Assembly: GCA_022376925.1 (NCBI GenBank)
Contig: JAIOJX010000005.1
Span: forward strand, 157,247,501-157,311,500
Direction: 5' to 3'
Source: Tragulus kanchil
Taxonomy: Eukaryota; Chordata; Mammalia; Artiodactyla; Tragulidae
Length of the DNA: 64,000 nt
Position 1 is the first letter of the stretch, and every line of letters begins with the position of its first letter. A program made the position numbers and the translations under genes. This document shows positions 23,801 through 39,100 of the stretch, one piece after another. A model generated the notes under the pieces. It made no database searches and was not told the DNA's origin. It saw nothing but the letters and a program-made list of their open reading frames with translations.

Positions 23801-26800
23801 CGCAGTACTGCATGAGCAGGAACACCAGGCGGCAGCCCAGAGACTCCTGGGGGCAGAGGAAGGGTCCCCAGGGGACGACAGCTCTGGTCCTGCCTCTCTG
23901 ACCCCCCTTCAGGTCCTGCCCCAGCTGCTCGCCTGCCCCAGCTAATGCAACACGACGCGCAGGATGACGGAACAGCCGCCTTCCAGCCAGGGCCAGTGCT
24001 AAGAGCTCAACCTGCTTTAGCTCCTCGGATCCTCACTATCTTGGGTGAACGAAAGTCACTGTCCCCACGTGTGTATGCCTGCTACGTCACTTCAGTCGTG
24101 TCCGACTCTGTGCGACCCCACGGACGGTAGCTCCCCAGGCTCCTCTGTCCATGGAATTCTCCAGGCAAGCATACTGGAGTGGGCTGCCATGCCCTCCTCC
24201 AAGGGATCTTCCCAACCCAGGGATGGCACCTGCGTCTCTTATCTCCTGCATTGGTAGGCAAGTTCTTTACCACTAGTGCCACCTGGGAAGCCCAATGATC
24301 CTCATACAGGTGAGAAAACTAAAGTTCAGAGAAATAAATAACGTGCCTAAAAAGGAGTAAGTGACAGAACTGGAATTTAAGCCCAGGTCTGTCTCCAAAA
24401 GCTACTCCCCAGAGTCAAACAGTACTCGCTCAGGACAGGACAGCCTCTCCCGTCAGACGTGGGTCTCCCCAGGGTGCACTGCCTCTCCCATCAGACAAGA
24501 GGGTGCCCGAGGTGGACAGTCTCTCCCTTCAGACTTGGGGATTCCCCAGGGTGGACTGCCTTTTCCATCAGACCGGGGGCTCCTCAGACTAGACTGCCCC
24601 TTCCCTCAGACTGAGGGCTTCCTGAGGACCAGGCCGGGCATCTCCTGCCTTTCTTTATGCCAGGCCCGGGAGGGTGAGGGAGCCTATCCTTCACATTCCC
24701 TCCCTTCCCCCAGGCCCTCCCTGGACCAGCGCACACCTGGTAGGAGAGGAGCCCGTCCCATTGGTGCTGCTGGGCGGCCGTGCTATACATCCACTTGAGG
24801 ACCGCGTCCTTGACGAAGACGGACAGGGCTCGCAGGATGAAGGATGCAAAGAGGTTCAGGTGGATGTAGTTCCGGGTACAGTGCAGGTGTCTGTGGGAAC
24901 AAGCAGTTTCCCTGGCACGATGCCCGACAGTTCTTCTCCAGCAGTCCTGGGTCTCAGGCTGAAGCACACCTCTGGCACATGTCCAGCCCTGGGACCATGC
25001 TCCCGTCTTTCTCCCTCCAAGAGGCCCTTGTTCCCTACAATCTTGAAAATCCTTTAGGTGTCAAGTCCTGTCTGTCCACAAAGCCTTCGGCTGTGCGGTT
25101 GCTGCCACCTCACCCCTGCCTACATTCTGTCCTTTTCTCCGCTGCATCTTCCCTTCTACAGAGTCATGTGTGACCCAAGTGATGTGTAAGAAGACCATTT
25201 TCCCCACTGGGGACTTGCTTGGATTTTTTTTTTTAATTTTTTTAAAAACATTTATTTTATTTATTTATCTTTTGGGGGGTGGGGTGGGGAGGGAGGGGAG
25301 CAGGCGGGCCACTTCTATTGGTCTTTCATTTCTCTATTTTCATCCATCTTTGTTCTTTGGCCCGTGTGGGCCTCCCATTGCGGTGGCCTCTGTCGTTGCA
25401 GAGTGCCAGCTCTGGGCGCATGCGCCCGAGAGCTCCGGCTCGGTGATTGGACACATCAGTCCAGCCGCTCCGTGGCACGTGGGATCTTCCCAGGCCAGGG
25501 ATCGAACCGGCGCCCCTTGCACTGCAAGGCGGTGTCCTTACCCACTGGACCACCAGGGTCCAGGGGAAGCCCCTTGCTTGGATTCTTGCTGACAGCCCAT
25601 GTCTGACATGCCTTCAGGCTGCCTTACAGCGACAGACTGGGGCTAAGCACGTGGCGGGAAGTCAAAAAGTATTGGATACAACTTCAATATCCTTTCATGT
25701 AAAAACACAGAACAAACGGAAAGCACGAGGACATTCCTTTACCCAGTAAGGGCTACCTAGCCAAACAAGGAGCAAATATCATTCTTAACTGAGAAATTTT
25801 AAAAAGATTCCCTTTAAGTCAGGAACGAAATAAGGATAATCTAGCCATAAGATCTTCTGATGTCACATCTACTCAACTTTGTACTACAGATCCTAGCCAC
25901 TGTAAGAAGGCAAGGGGAAAAAATGTATAAGAATTGGAAATAAAGACAGAAAACTGCCACTATTTGTGGATGATGGATGATCTTCATAGGAAATCCAAGA
26001 GAATCAGCACACAAATTCTTAGAGTTAATCAGAGTTCATTCAACATCTTTGCTGATATGTATGTTTACGTACATCAGGGATAAACAATTTAAAAAATTCA
26101 TTTGTATTATTTTTAATTGGTACCTGGAAATAAGTCCAACAGAAGATGGCACAATTTCTGTGGAGAATGCAATAAAACTTGCTTAAAATGATTAAATAGG
26201 ACTCAAATTAATGGAAGACTCACCAGATTCATGGATGGAGAGACTACCATGAAAGTGTCAATTCTCTTCACATTAACAAATAAATTCAATAGAACTATAA
26301 TAAAAATTCCAACAGTACTGGGTTTTTTTGGATGGAATTTAAAAAAACTCATAAAGAAGAACAAAGTGATTCAGTTATACATATACATGTATCCATTCTT
26401 TTTTCAAATTCTTTTCCCAATTAGGTTACCTAAGATTGAGCTGAGTTCCATGTGTTATACAGTAGGTCCTTGTTGGATATCCATTTTATTTATTTATTTT
26501 TATTTTTCTGGCCATGACGTGCAGCATGTGGGATCTTAGTTCCCCAACCAAGGATCAAACCTGGGCCACCCCTGCACTGGAAGCATGGTGTCTTAACCAC
26601 TGGACAGCTAGGGAAGTCCCAGTTATCTATTTTAAATATAGCAGTGTGTGTATGTTGATCCCAAACTCCCTGACTATCCTTCCCCACCCCTGTTAACCCC
26701 AAGTTCTCTAAGCTTCAGTTTGTTCTGTTTTATAAAGTTCTATTAATCAATTATACTCCAATATAAAATGAAAAGTTTAAAAAAAGACTTATAAAGAGCC

Positions 26801-27200
26801 GAGGGGACTTCCCTGGTGGTCCAGTGGTTAAGACTCTGTGCTTCAAATGCAGGGGACATGAATTTAGTCCCTAGTCGGGTTCTAAGATCCCACATGGAAT
26901 GCAGTGTGGTAAAAATACATTCATTTATTAATTAAAAAAAAGACGAGCCAAGGGCCAAGAATAGTCCTGACATTGTTAAAGAATCACAATCTAAGGGCCC
27001 TTGCTGTAAGAAAACCAAGATTTTTGACGAATCAAAGTAGTTAAGGCACCATGGTATCAACAAAGGGACAGGTAAGTAGACCAATGGCAAACAACTCAGA
27101 TGACAGAGAACCCGCTGGGTGTAGATAGGGCTTCCTGCACAGCAAAGTCGGGGGGAAAAGGGGGGTGGGCAATCGATAAGTGGTCTTGGTGCAACTAACT

Positions 27201-27248
<48 letters not shown>

Positions 27249-28315
27249 AAAAATGAAATTAAATCTCTTATTTTCACTATAGACAAAAATAAATTCCAGG
27301 TTCACTAAAGAGCCATAACAAATGTGCAAAACTTATGACATTAGGATAAGGAAAAGTTTCTTAAGACCATAAAGAAATTTGGCCTTTGGGGCAAATAAAT
27401 TCAATAGAACTATAATAAAAATTCCAACAGTACTGGGTTTTTTTGGATGGAATTTAAAAAAACTCATAAAGAAGAACAAAGTGATTCAGTTATACATATA
27501 CATGTATCCATTCTTTTTTCAAATTCTTTTCCCAATTAGGTTACCTAAGATTGAGCTGAGTTCCATGTGTTATACAGTAGGTCCTTGTTGGATATCCATT
27601 TTATTTATTTATTTTTATTTTTCTGGCCATGACGTGCAGCATGTGGGATCTTAGTTCCCCAACCAAGGATCAAACCTGGGCCACCCCTGCACTGGAAGCA
27701 TGGTGTCTTAACCACTGGACAGCTAGGGAAGTCCCAGTTATCTATTTTAAATATAGCAGTGTGTGTATGTTGATCCCAAACTCCCTGACTATCCTTCCCC
27801 ACCCCTGTTAACCCCAAGTTCTCTAAGCTTCAGTTTGTTCTGTTTTATAAAGTTCTATTAATCAATTATACTCCAATATAAAATGAAAAGTTTAAAAAAA
27901 GACTTATAAAGAGCCGAGGGGACTTCCCTGGTGGTCCAGTGGTTAAGACTCTGTGCTTCAAATGCAGGGGACATGAATTTAGTCCCTAGTCGGGTTCTAA
28001 GATCCCACATGGAATGCAGTGTGGTAAAAATACATTCATTTATTAATTAAAAAAAAGACGAGCCAAGGGCCAAGAATAGTCCTGACATTGTTAAAGAATC
28101 ACAATCTAAGGGCCCTTGCTGTAAGAAAACCAAGATTTTTGACGAATCAAAGTAGTTAAGGCACCATGGTATCAACAAAGGGACAGGTAAGTAGACCAAT
28201 GGCAAACAACTCAGATGACAGAGAACCCGCTGGGTGTAGATAGGGCTTCCTGCACAGCAAAGTCGGGGGGAAAAGGAGGGTGGGCAATCGATAAGTGGTC
28301 TTGGTGCAACTAACT

Positions 28316-28363
<48 letters not shown>

Positions 28364-30149
28364 AAAAATGAAATTAAATCTCTTATTTTCACTATAGACA
28401 AAAATAAATTCCAGGTTCACTAAAGAGCCATAACAAATGTGCAAAACTTATGACATTAGGATAAGGAAAAGTTTCTTAAGACCATAAAGAAATTTGGCCT
28501 TTGGGGTAAAAAAAAATCAATAATTAATTTTTATCCATTGGAAAAATGAATTATGATTAATTGATACCATGGATAGATTCTGTTTATCAAAAGTCAGATA
28601 CATCGATATATTTCACTCCATTAAAATTATTAAGGCACCATAAAATGAATGAAAAAACAAATCACAGGCTGAGAAGATACATTCTGGATTGCTATCTAGA
28701 ATATATAAGGAATGCCTCAAATCAAAAGAAAATCAGCCAATAAAAAAATCCAAGGATATCAACAAGCAATTCACAGAATGAAACACAGAAAACCTGCTAA
28801 ATCTCTCTAGGAATCAGTGATATGCAAATTAAAATCTTAGTGAGATACTTCACACATTTCAGATTAGCAACAATTAAGTCTGAAAAGAGGAAATATTGGC
28901 CAGGATGTTAAGCCAAGGGAACTCTCGTGTACTACTGGTAAGAGGGCAAACAGGCCAGACCACTTTGAAGAACAACTTCACAACACCTAATAAATTGCAA
29001 CAGCACAAATTGCAAATTGTACTCAGAGCAGGCGCGTGTGCCCCTGGAGCAATGCACAAGAAGTCACTGGAGCAGGTTCATCTTAGCAAAGTTTATAATT
29101 GAGGGAAGAAATAAAAGAAACACCTCAAATGTCCAGTACAGGACAACAACTGTAACAGGGCATACAGTGGAGTGATGGTTAAAATGAATGAAACAGAACC
29201 ACCTGTATCAATAGGCAAGAGCCTCACAAAAGCATAACATTAGGCCAAAAATAATACTGCTGAAAAGTATATCCAACGTGCCATTAAAATTATGCAAGAC
29301 CCATGCTATGTCTGGCCTGGGAAGATCCCACGTGCCGCGGAGCGGCTGGACCGATGTGTCCAATCACCGAGCCGGAGCTCTGGAGCGCATGCGCCCAGAG
29401 CCGGCGCTCCGCAACTGACAGACGCCACAGCGATGGGGGAGGCCCACAGGAGCCAAAGAACAAAGACGGATGAAAATAGAGAAATGAAAGACCAGTAGAA
29501 GTGGCCCGCCTGCTCCCCTCCCTCCCCAGCCCGACCCATGCCCAAAATAAATAAATAAATCTTTAGAAATGTAATAGAAGTATTAGAGAGGTGCATGGGC
29601 ATTAAAAGCGGCCCCTGAGGAGCTCCCTCTGGTGGAGAAGAAGGGTGACCCTGAGAAGTCTAACGGGGGCATCGGGTTTTAGTTCTTGGGCTGCAGGGTA
29701 TGTGTGCACAGGCAATTATAGTACCAGACACTGAAGATCTCTGGATGTTTCCTAATAAAGGCGGAGAATATTCCTGAGTGAACATATTTATGGAGCTCTC
29801 ACTGTGCGCCCAGCCCTGATTTGCCAGAAGCCATGGGGACAGAGGAGGAAGGTCACCTCTCCTGCTCCCGCTGGCTGGTGGCCTGAGCTTCCCACCCTCC
29901 AAAGCTGTCTGCCCTCAAACCCAATTCTCCCGGCCCACCGCCATCTGTGCAGAGGGTGTGGGAAGAGCCTGGTAATCTGGAAGGAATGGGTAGACTTCGA
30001 GAAGACAGTTTCCACCGGAACCAGCAGACTTGCTAAGCCCCTGGGGTCTTGTCTAAAATCATGTTGAATTCCTGATTATTTGAGACCTATGCTCACTGGA
30101 GAGGACCTCCGCTGCCCCCATGACCCACAGTGAAGGTGTGCGGCACGGG

Positions 30150-30187
<38 letters not shown>

Positions 30188-33100
30188 CCTTTTCTGCAGC
30201 ATTACATCCACACATTTCCATAGTATAGATTAGACTAAGCACGCAGTGCCGTGGTGTGTGTTTTCAGCCTACACGTCTATGGTGTGGACTCTCTGGACAT
30301 CTCTTTGGAGAGGACCCTGCTACACTGTCGCTTCAGTCTGGTGCCCCCTTCTCTATCTGGGAACAGGGTGGTGGGTCAGGCTGAAGCAGCCCCCTTACCT
30401 GAAGCCCAGGAGGATGGCCGAGGCGAAGACCAGTGCGGAGAAGGAGAGCGCGTAGCCCACCGTGTAGATGATGTAAAGAGACAGAAGCTGCTGCTCTGGG
30501 GAGCTCTGTGTACACACGGGGGACGCAGTGTACAGGGCGTGTCCGCCACCCTCCTCTCCCACAGCCTCCTTTCCGGGGGACAGGGGAGACTCAGCCCTAC
30601 TGCGATCCCGGCACTGAGAAAGAGAATCACCTGCGGTGACAGTCCTTGGATGTCTAGGACCCTGTTCAGAGGCCAGAGAGGTGACCGCGCACCGTCTCTG
30701 TCTAGGAGGTGCGGTGAGCAAAGCCCCAGAGGCAGGGGGACGGGAAGATGGACGCCGACCTACCCGCCAAACGCCCAGGTCCCTGCTCCCGTGAAGCTGC
30801 CCCCTCCCTCGCCTCCTCAACTCACTTGGTCCCCTCGCTTGGACTCCTCGCACTCAGACAGGTCCCTCCAGGGCAGGCTCGAGTTGTCCTTGTGCAGCCA
30901 CAGGCCGTCGGCGGTGCAGAACCGGTACACGTGACCCTGCAGCACTGGGGCGGAGACACGGGGGTGAGCCTCGGCCCAGCGCCACCTGCCCCTGCGCCCT
31001 CCCCACCCAGGGGGTCACCCTCACTGCCCCCGCACTGACCCCTCTCCACGCACACACACACACACACGTGGCTCTCCTGCCATATGTCTGTTTCACCCAG
31101 GCACAGGAAAGATCACAAAGGCGACCTGCCCAGCCCCGCCTCGGCCTTTCCTCTCGGCCACTCTGGAGTGACGTTTGCGGAATTCACACTTAGGAGATGA
31201 GGCCACATGAGCCCATTTCCACGTCCCTGCCTCAAACCTCCCTACAGACAAGGTTTGCTGCTGACGACCGGTGGCCCAGACCCACAGCCCCTCCTGTGAT
31301 TTCTGATTCTTGGCACGTGGGGCTCACCTCCTTGGGCAGAGCAGACCCCAGCAACAGGGCACAGAGCTCCTGAGGGAAGCCCCAGTCTGAGGGGAGGCAT
31401 AGCTCTGCCCTTAAGAAGTTCTAATCTGAGACAGGAGACCCAGTCCTCCACATCCCCTGATTTAAAAGGAATACACAGTCAACGGCAGAGACCCAGACAT
31501 TAGAGACCCTCTGTTCAAAGAGGGGGAAGACCAGCTCCTCCCTTCAAGCAGCTGGAAACAGAGACTGTCCTTGGAGACCTCCCGGTGAGAGAGCGAGGAA
31601 ACACCCAGCCCCTGTCCTCTAGGAGCACCCCATCTGAGGGGGGAAGGAGGCACGGGGCCTGGCTTCAGAGAATCAAGACTCTCGCAGAAAAAAGCAAAAT
31701 GCTCACAGAGGAATAACCTAAATGCAAAGCAAAGAGGTCGTACAAAGGCCCATCAGAGCTGAGGGTGGGATGTCCCTGTGCCCCTCACATCCCACCTGCG
31801 CAGCTGGTGCTGGGGCGACCTCCCTGCAGTGCCTCACTGCCCACCCGACCAGGGACAAGACAGCTGGTGGCCCCAAGTTTCCAGTGAGGTCACAGTAATA
31901 GGGTCTCACTTGTGTCTGAGAAGAAATACAAGGCTGAACCCAGGGCCAGAAAACCCAGGATAAAAATGGGGAGAGATTCAGCACAGGGGGTTCAAGAAGA
32001 GGAACAGGAGCCAGGATGAGTTTTAAGACTTAAAAATGCTTGGAGCTTTCCCGATGGCCCAGTGGTTAAGAATCTGCCTGCCAATGCAGGGGACATGGGT
32101 CTAATCCCTAGTCCAAGAAGATCCCACATGCTGCAGAGCAACTGAGCCCACGTGCCACAACTAAGATCCAATGCCGCCAAAAATAAACAAATATATTTTT
32201 TTTACTTATAAAAGACAAAAGATTTTAAAGACCAGATTCCCCAGCTATGGGAAGAAGGCTCAGTGTGAGGGAGGGAGGAAGGGAGGCCCTGGCTGGCAGA
32301 GGCTGCTCAGAAGTTTCCAGGTGGTGAGGCAGCAGTAAGGACAGGTCTGCGGAGGAGGCTCATTAACATGCGAGTCGGATGGCTGCGGCACCAGCCCAGG
32401 TCCACCCGCCAGGGCCCGGGAGGGACGCGCCATCGAGGACGGAGCTGCATTTCACAGTTCACAAACCGTCCACCCACCCACTGCGTGTCACGTGCCTGAC
32501 AGCGTCCTTTCAGGGGCTGGGACAACCCTCTGCCGGCATGGGCAGGTACCTTCAGGCCTGTCCGTGGGACCTCGTCCCCCTTAGCTGGTTCCCAGCTCCA
32601 GACTCATGCTCTCCTTTCTCCCACTGCCCTTCAGAGCCCCTGACCATGCTCTCGTTTCAAGAGACAGGAGTTAGCTGTTAATCCCTTGGGGTAAGTCGGC
32701 TATTGGCATCCCAGCTTCTAGAAGAACCCGCATTTTAAGAGACTCCCCCAGGAAGCGAAACAAAAATGTGGGTGGGACTTCCCACAGTGGGAGGGGCCCC
32801 CTGACGCACTGATGAACAAAATCAGGGAAGGATAAAGGCAGTAAAGGGAGCACCAAGTCTGATTTTAAGCGACTGGATGGGCCCCGAATGTCTCTCTGAT
32901 CTGTTGCATGGATGCCTGGAATTCTTCCCCAAACGGTGAATCTTCTGATATGAGAACACCACCAGTCTTCAGGAGTAAGGACCCCAGAGCAGTGATGGAG
33001 ATCTGGGCTGGCTCCACAGGGTGCGAGACTGGGGTCAGAACCTCCCCTGGAAGCCATTTAGATGGGAAGAAGTGGGGAGAGACGAGGAGGCAGAGGGACC

Positions 33101-36100
33101 CGGAGAAGGGAGAGGACTTGGAAATGGAGCCCAGACCATGGAAACGCCATTGACCCAAGATGCAGCCGCAGCGGTGCGGCCCTGATAACAGGCTCTCTCA
33201 CAGGGCCTGGCACACAGGAGGCACTCCTGGGAATGCTGTCCTTCCTCCAGGTTCCCTCCAACCCTCTGTGCAGGCTGCACCCTCAGAATCGGGCTTTGAG
33301 CACCTGCTGTATGCCTGGCACCTGTCAACATCCCAACCGCCTTTACAAACTAGGCACTGAGAGCACCACTTCATAGATGGAGAAACGGAGCCTCTGAGAG
33401 GCTGAACGACTTGCCCAAGACCAGCCAGCCAGGGAGGGGCAGAATCAGGATCGTAGCCCCCCAGCTCTCTGCCTCAGAGGCCAAAAGTCAGCACCTGAAC
33501 TGGAGGCTAACAGTCAACCATGGCCGTGTGCCATTTCTCTGCCCTTTCCTGGCCTGGAGTTGCAAACATTCAGCATCTTCCCAGCAGGTCCTCTTGCCTC
33601 TGTGGGTCCCTGGCACCCCTCTGTTCCGGGGCCCTCTGCTCAGGGCGAGCGGGGAGGATGGGAGGCAGCATGTACACAGATGTGCGTGTGAATGGCACAG
33701 TGTCAAGGGATCGCCCCACTCCCTTTTTGGGACCATGCTCTCGTTTCAAGAGACAGGAGTTAGCTGTTAATCCCTTGGGGTGAGTCGGCTATTGGCATCC
33801 CAGCTTCTAGAAGAACCCGCATTTTAAGAGACTCCCCCAGGAAGCGAAACAAAAATGTGGGTGGGACTTCCCACAGTGGGAGGGGCCCCCTGACGCACTG
33901 ATGAACAAAATCAGGGAAGGATAAAGGCAGTAAAGGGAGCACCAAGTCTGATTTTAAGCGACTGGATGGGCCCCGAATGTCTCTCTGATCTGTTGCATGG
34001 ATGCCTGGAATTCTTCCCCAAACGGTGAATCTTCTGATATGAGAACACCACCAGTCTTCAGGAGTAAGGACCCCAGAGCAGTGATGGAGATCTGGGCTGG
34101 CTCCACAGGGTGCGAGACTGGGGTCAGAACCTCCCCTGGAAGCCATTTAGATGGGAAGAAGTGGGGAGAGACGAGGAGGCAGAGGGACCCGGAGAAGGGA
34201 GAGGACTTGGAAATGGAGCCCAGACCATGGAAACGCCATTGACCCAAGATGCAGCCGCAGCGGTGCGGCCCTGATAACAGGCTCTCTCACAGGGCCTGGC
34301 ACACAGGAGGCACTCCTGGGAATGCTGTCCTTCCTCCAGGTTCCCTCCAACCCTCTGTGCAGGCTGCACCCTCAGAATCGGGCTTTGAGCACCTGCTGTA
34401 TGCCTGGCACCTGTCAACATCCCAACCGCCTTTACAAACTAGGCACTGAGAGCACCACTTCATAGATGGAGAAACGGAGCCTCTGAGAGGCTGAACGACT
34501 TGCCCAAGACCAGCCAGCCAGGGAGGGGCAGAATCAGGATCGTAGCCCCCCAGCTCTCTGCCTCAGAGGCCAAAAGTCAGCACCTGAACTGGAGGCTAAC
34601 AGTCAACCATGGCCGTGTGCCATTTCTCTGCCCTTTCCTGGCCTGGAGTTGCAAACATTCAGCATCTTCCCAGCAGGTCCTCTTGCCTCTGTGGGTCCCT
34701 GGCACCCCTCTGTTCCGGGGCCCTCTGCTCAGGGCGAGCGGGGAGGATGGGAGGCAGCATGTACACAGATGTGCGTGTGAATGGCACAGTGTCAAGGGAT
34801 CGCCGCGTCCTCACGAAGCTCAGTGAGCCTACGTGACTGCATCTGTCAATTGCCCTTCATTAGCAGCAAATATTAAAAGCCAGGGCTGGCTCCTGGCGGG
34901 GCTGTGGTCCCCAGGTGCCCATCTTGGCTGGAGACGGGGGTGGGCCAGGGCACAGCCCGGCTTATCAGGCCAGCTTGATCTGGCCTGGGAGCTACTGGTA
35001 CATCACAGCCAGAGGCTTGGCTCTGGTCTTGTCAACACCAGGAGGCAGCCGGCTGCGTGCCAGGAGGTCCAGGGATATTTCATTAAAGTCAGACCTTGGT
35101 GCTGGAAATAAAACCTCCAATTAAACACTTCCCCTCCTGGAAACTGCAGCGGCGTCTGTAACCAAGCTAACAGCGGCCCGTCCACCTGGGCACGGGCACT
35201 CAAGGCTGTGGAGAGGTGCTCGTGAATCCATTAGCTCCTGTACCCTGGCAACGGCAGCGGCCAACACGGACTCCCGGGCCCCCATCTCTCAGGCCAGGAC
35301 TCCAAGATTTAAAGAGGGCAGCCACAGGCTATCCCCGGAGTGCAGGAATGAGGGTCAAAGGCAGGGCTCAAACAAAAGGCGTCCGCTTGGACTCCACGTG
35401 AGGGGCTCTGCCTTGCATCATGGACTAGAAGAAGAGCTCAAGTTCAAATCCCAGTTCTGCCCTCAACCAGCTATGGGACCTGGGGCACACCTCCCCAGGT
35501 CTGTTTCCTCATCTGTAAAATGGGAACCATAACTTCCCAGGTCTGTGGTGTAAGGATTAGAAAGCATGTGAAGTGTGTGTGTGTGTGCTCAGTCATATCT
35601 GACTCTGCAACCCCAGGGACTGTAGCCCACCAGGCTCCTCTGCCCATGGGATCCTCCAGGCAAGAAGACTGGAGTGGGTTGCCATCTCCTACTCCAGCAG
35701 ATCTTCCTGACCCAAGGATCACATCCATGTCTCTTGCATTTCCTCACTGGCAGGCGGATTCTTCACTACTAGCAACACCTGGGTGCCCGTGTGTGTTAGT
35801 CACTCGGTTGAGTCTGACTCTCTGCAACCCTGTGGACTGTAGCCTGCCAGGCTTCTCTGTCCATCGAATTCTCCAGGCAAGAATACTGGAGTGGGCTGCC
35901 ATAACCTGGGTGCCCGGCTAGCCTTCAAAACACTGTCACAGTGAAAACCCTGCTCCTCTGGCCCCCTTCCAGCCGCCCCTCGCACCCCAGCCTCAGTTCC
36001 TCAAAAGCGCCCCCTTCACTGGGGCTGGGCTGGAGCTCAGGATGCTGCGTCTGCTGAAACCCCTCCAGGACCAGCTGGGGGCCTCGGCTTTCCCATCAAC

Positions 36101-39100
36101 CCCGGCCTGCTGTGGCAGCGCCTCCAGGGAGGCACCTGTCAGAGTCACCAAGAATTGTGAGTTATAGGCTATTTTTAAAGCACTTTATGACTCTCCTATA
36201 ATTAGAACTAAGCTCACAAACAGGTAGGGATCAGGAAGTAGGTGCAGCTAATGAGACTGGAATGATTTGTAATAAGCATCAGGGTTGTTGGTGGGGAAGC
36301 GCGGTGGCTGGAGGGCCCTCAGGGGGCAGCAGGCTCTCAGACACCACTCCAGCCTCCTAATTTCCAGAGAAAATCTTGTGGACACGAGGCATCGCCTCTG
36401 GAGACCTTCCTTCCTGACTCACCTGCCCCGCCCTCTGCACGCAATCCCGGGTTCTAAATTAGGGGAGTCAGAGCTCAAGGAGTCGACTGGCGTCCCTGGA
36501 ATGCCGTACAGCTCTGAGGCCTGGCCCCATCTCCAAGCTGGTGCCTGGACACGCTCCCTCCCCTGGAGGGCACTCCTCCCCTCAACTAGCTCTGTCTCCA
36601 TCCACCTGTTCTCTTAAGGCATGGCCCCAGTGCCATTCAGGAAGCCTTCCTAATGCTACACCCCGGGCAGAAGAGGTGGCTCTGACCTCCCTTGGCACCA
36701 CTGGCCAGGCCGCTGTCCCCTCGTCACCCCTCCAGACGGCCACCCCTTCTCCCGGAAGCTGGACACTCACACACCTCTAAGGTCTCACTGACATTCCCAG
36801 CTCTTAACACAGACCTGCCCTGGTAAATGTTTTGAATTGAATTCTTTCTCGACTCACTCGTTCCCTTTGCTCTGTCCTGCACCGCAGAAGGCTGACCCCT
36901 GTGGACAGCGTCACTTGAGCTCCCTGGCCTCCCCTGCGTCTGGCTAACGGGAAGGTAGGAGGGCGGGAGGAGAAAGAGGCTGGAGTATTTCTCCCTTGCT
37001 CTCTTTTTGCCTCGATTCTGAGCTTCTGGCTGTTGTTCCATCACTTTAGGACCGCAGCCTGCCCTGCGGGTGGCCTCTCCATCACCGTGACCTCCAGCTG
37101 CCATGAGGGCACCACAGCCAAGCTCCTGTCCCACTGGAATCTAGGGATGTTAAGGTGCTTTATGTACCTTGTTGTTGTTTAATCACTCAGTCGTGTCTGA
37201 TTCTTTGCTACCCCATGGACAGTAGCCCGCCAGGCTCCTCTGTCCATGGGATTCTCCAGGCAAGAATACTGGAGTGGGTTGCTATTTCCTCTTCCAGGGA
37301 ATCTTCCAGACCCAGGGATTGAACCCGCATCTCCTGGATGACAGTCAAATTCTTTACCGCTGAGCCAGCGGGACGACCCGGCCCAACCTCTGAAGTGGGC
37401 CCTCCATTAGGTTCTTTTCAGATTCCCAGCTGAGTGTATTTTTGGCCAGGACATTGGCTGAGGTCTGTCCCCCTCTTTTGTCTTCCCATTCTTAATTCCC
37501 ACTATGATATTTTCCCACAGGCCATTCCCTTGATCAGCCCAAGAGAGGTCCACAAGGGCCCCCTTCCTGTCTGCCCCATGCCCTGGGAGGGAGGGAGGGA
37601 AGCCCCAGGGGTCAGCCTCTGCCGAGGGGACAGCCGGGACAGGCCAGAGACAACGATTATGCTGCGGGAGCCCAGGGTGGGTCCCCAGCACAGAGAGAGG
37701 GGAGAGGGAGGCAGAGCCTGGGGGAGCGAGTTGGCTGGGTGAGGCAGGGAGGGGGCTGGAGGCTGGCAGGGGGCCTGTGCAGTGGCTGTTATCTTCATGG
37801 AGAAAGCAATAAAACCGTGTTCGCTCATAAACGGGCACCACCAGGACCTATTTCCTGCTCAAATAAAATTAAAGGTGATGGATGAAGCTGCATGCGCCAG
37901 GCAGAGCTGGGGGCCGCTTCGTGCTGAGTGATGGGGCCTGCCCTGCGCCCGGCTCCCCGGGGTCTAGAGGTGCAGCCCTGGCCGCCCCCGCGGCAGTCCC
38001 AAACCTCTGGGGAGCAGGACACCTGTGTGGGGAGGCGCGTCAGGTGAGTGGAGAAGGGAAAGGCACTTGGATTTCAGGAACCCAAAGACTTCCCAACGCC
38101 CTATCACCCGGCTACATCCCACCTCCCATAGGACGAGCAGAGGCACAGAGCAGTCTGGAAGTCACGCAAGCTCACACCGCCACTCAGAACAGCCTGAGAC
38201 TGTACAACCCGACCTTGCTCATCTCCAGGAAGAGGGCAAGCAGCTCACTGCCCTCCCTCGGGGTGGCCCCCCCAGCGGCGGCCCAGACCGCTTACCTGTC
38301 TCCACGTTCAGAGCCACACACGGGAACACACATGTGTGCACACACACGTACGTGCCTGCACCCTGGAGGAAGCCTGGCGCAGATGTGACATATGCTTCCT
38401 CTACACCAAACCCCTGGGCTGATTCCTGGGTCTGCTACTCCCTCGCTGCGTGAGCTTGGAAAAGTCACCTAGCATCTCTGGGCCTCCGTTCGCCTCCTCT
38501 TAGGAGGGGAGGACCGTCAGAGCACTCGGTGAGGTATTCCTGAAGGACCTGGAGCCTCGCAGGGTGGTCGTGAGAATTAAAGGAGCGTGGTTACGTGAGT
38601 GCTGGTGCGCAGTGTGCTTACGGCTGGCGGTGGAGGCTGCGAGGAGGGCTCCGGTCCATGCTCTCTCACCCGGGTTGCCTCTCTGCAGTGCAGGCCCTTC
38701 GCACGCACCTCAGGGTGGGTGTACCAGGAGGGGATGGCAGGGGAGAGGCTGCCTCCTCCAGGAAGCCCACTGGCTTCCCACAGCATGACCTCACTCTCAC
38801 ACCTGCTTCTGGGCCAGTTTCTGCTTGGTCTCAGGTCCCCGTCACAGGCTGCTGTCAAACCCTAGCCTTACCATCTACTGTGTCATCTGGAGCACGTGGC
38901 TTAAACCCTCTGAGGCCTCCGCTTCCCATTCTGTATAACGAGCATACCCGTGGGGTGGTTGTAAATATTACACGAATACTTGGCTTTTAGGGCAGGGCCG
39001 GGCACAGAGCAGGCCCTCGGTGTACGGCATCATTATAAGACGGTATCTCTTCTCCCTTCCTGAGACTGTGAGCTCTCTGAGGCAAGGGTGCTGTCTCCTA

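Larger units (their letters stand above)
26277..28506. repeat. Tandem block J, 1115 bp x2, intron 5
   Basis: 26277-27391 recurs head to tail at 27392-28506 with almost no difference. It includes L1 pieces, two SINEs and a CA microsatellite. Confidence 0.97.

Noticed and set aside
25640..29286. Functional reverse transcriptase gene
   Set aside because: The L1 remnant has many stops and indels and nested insertions; no frame exceeds about 100 codons.
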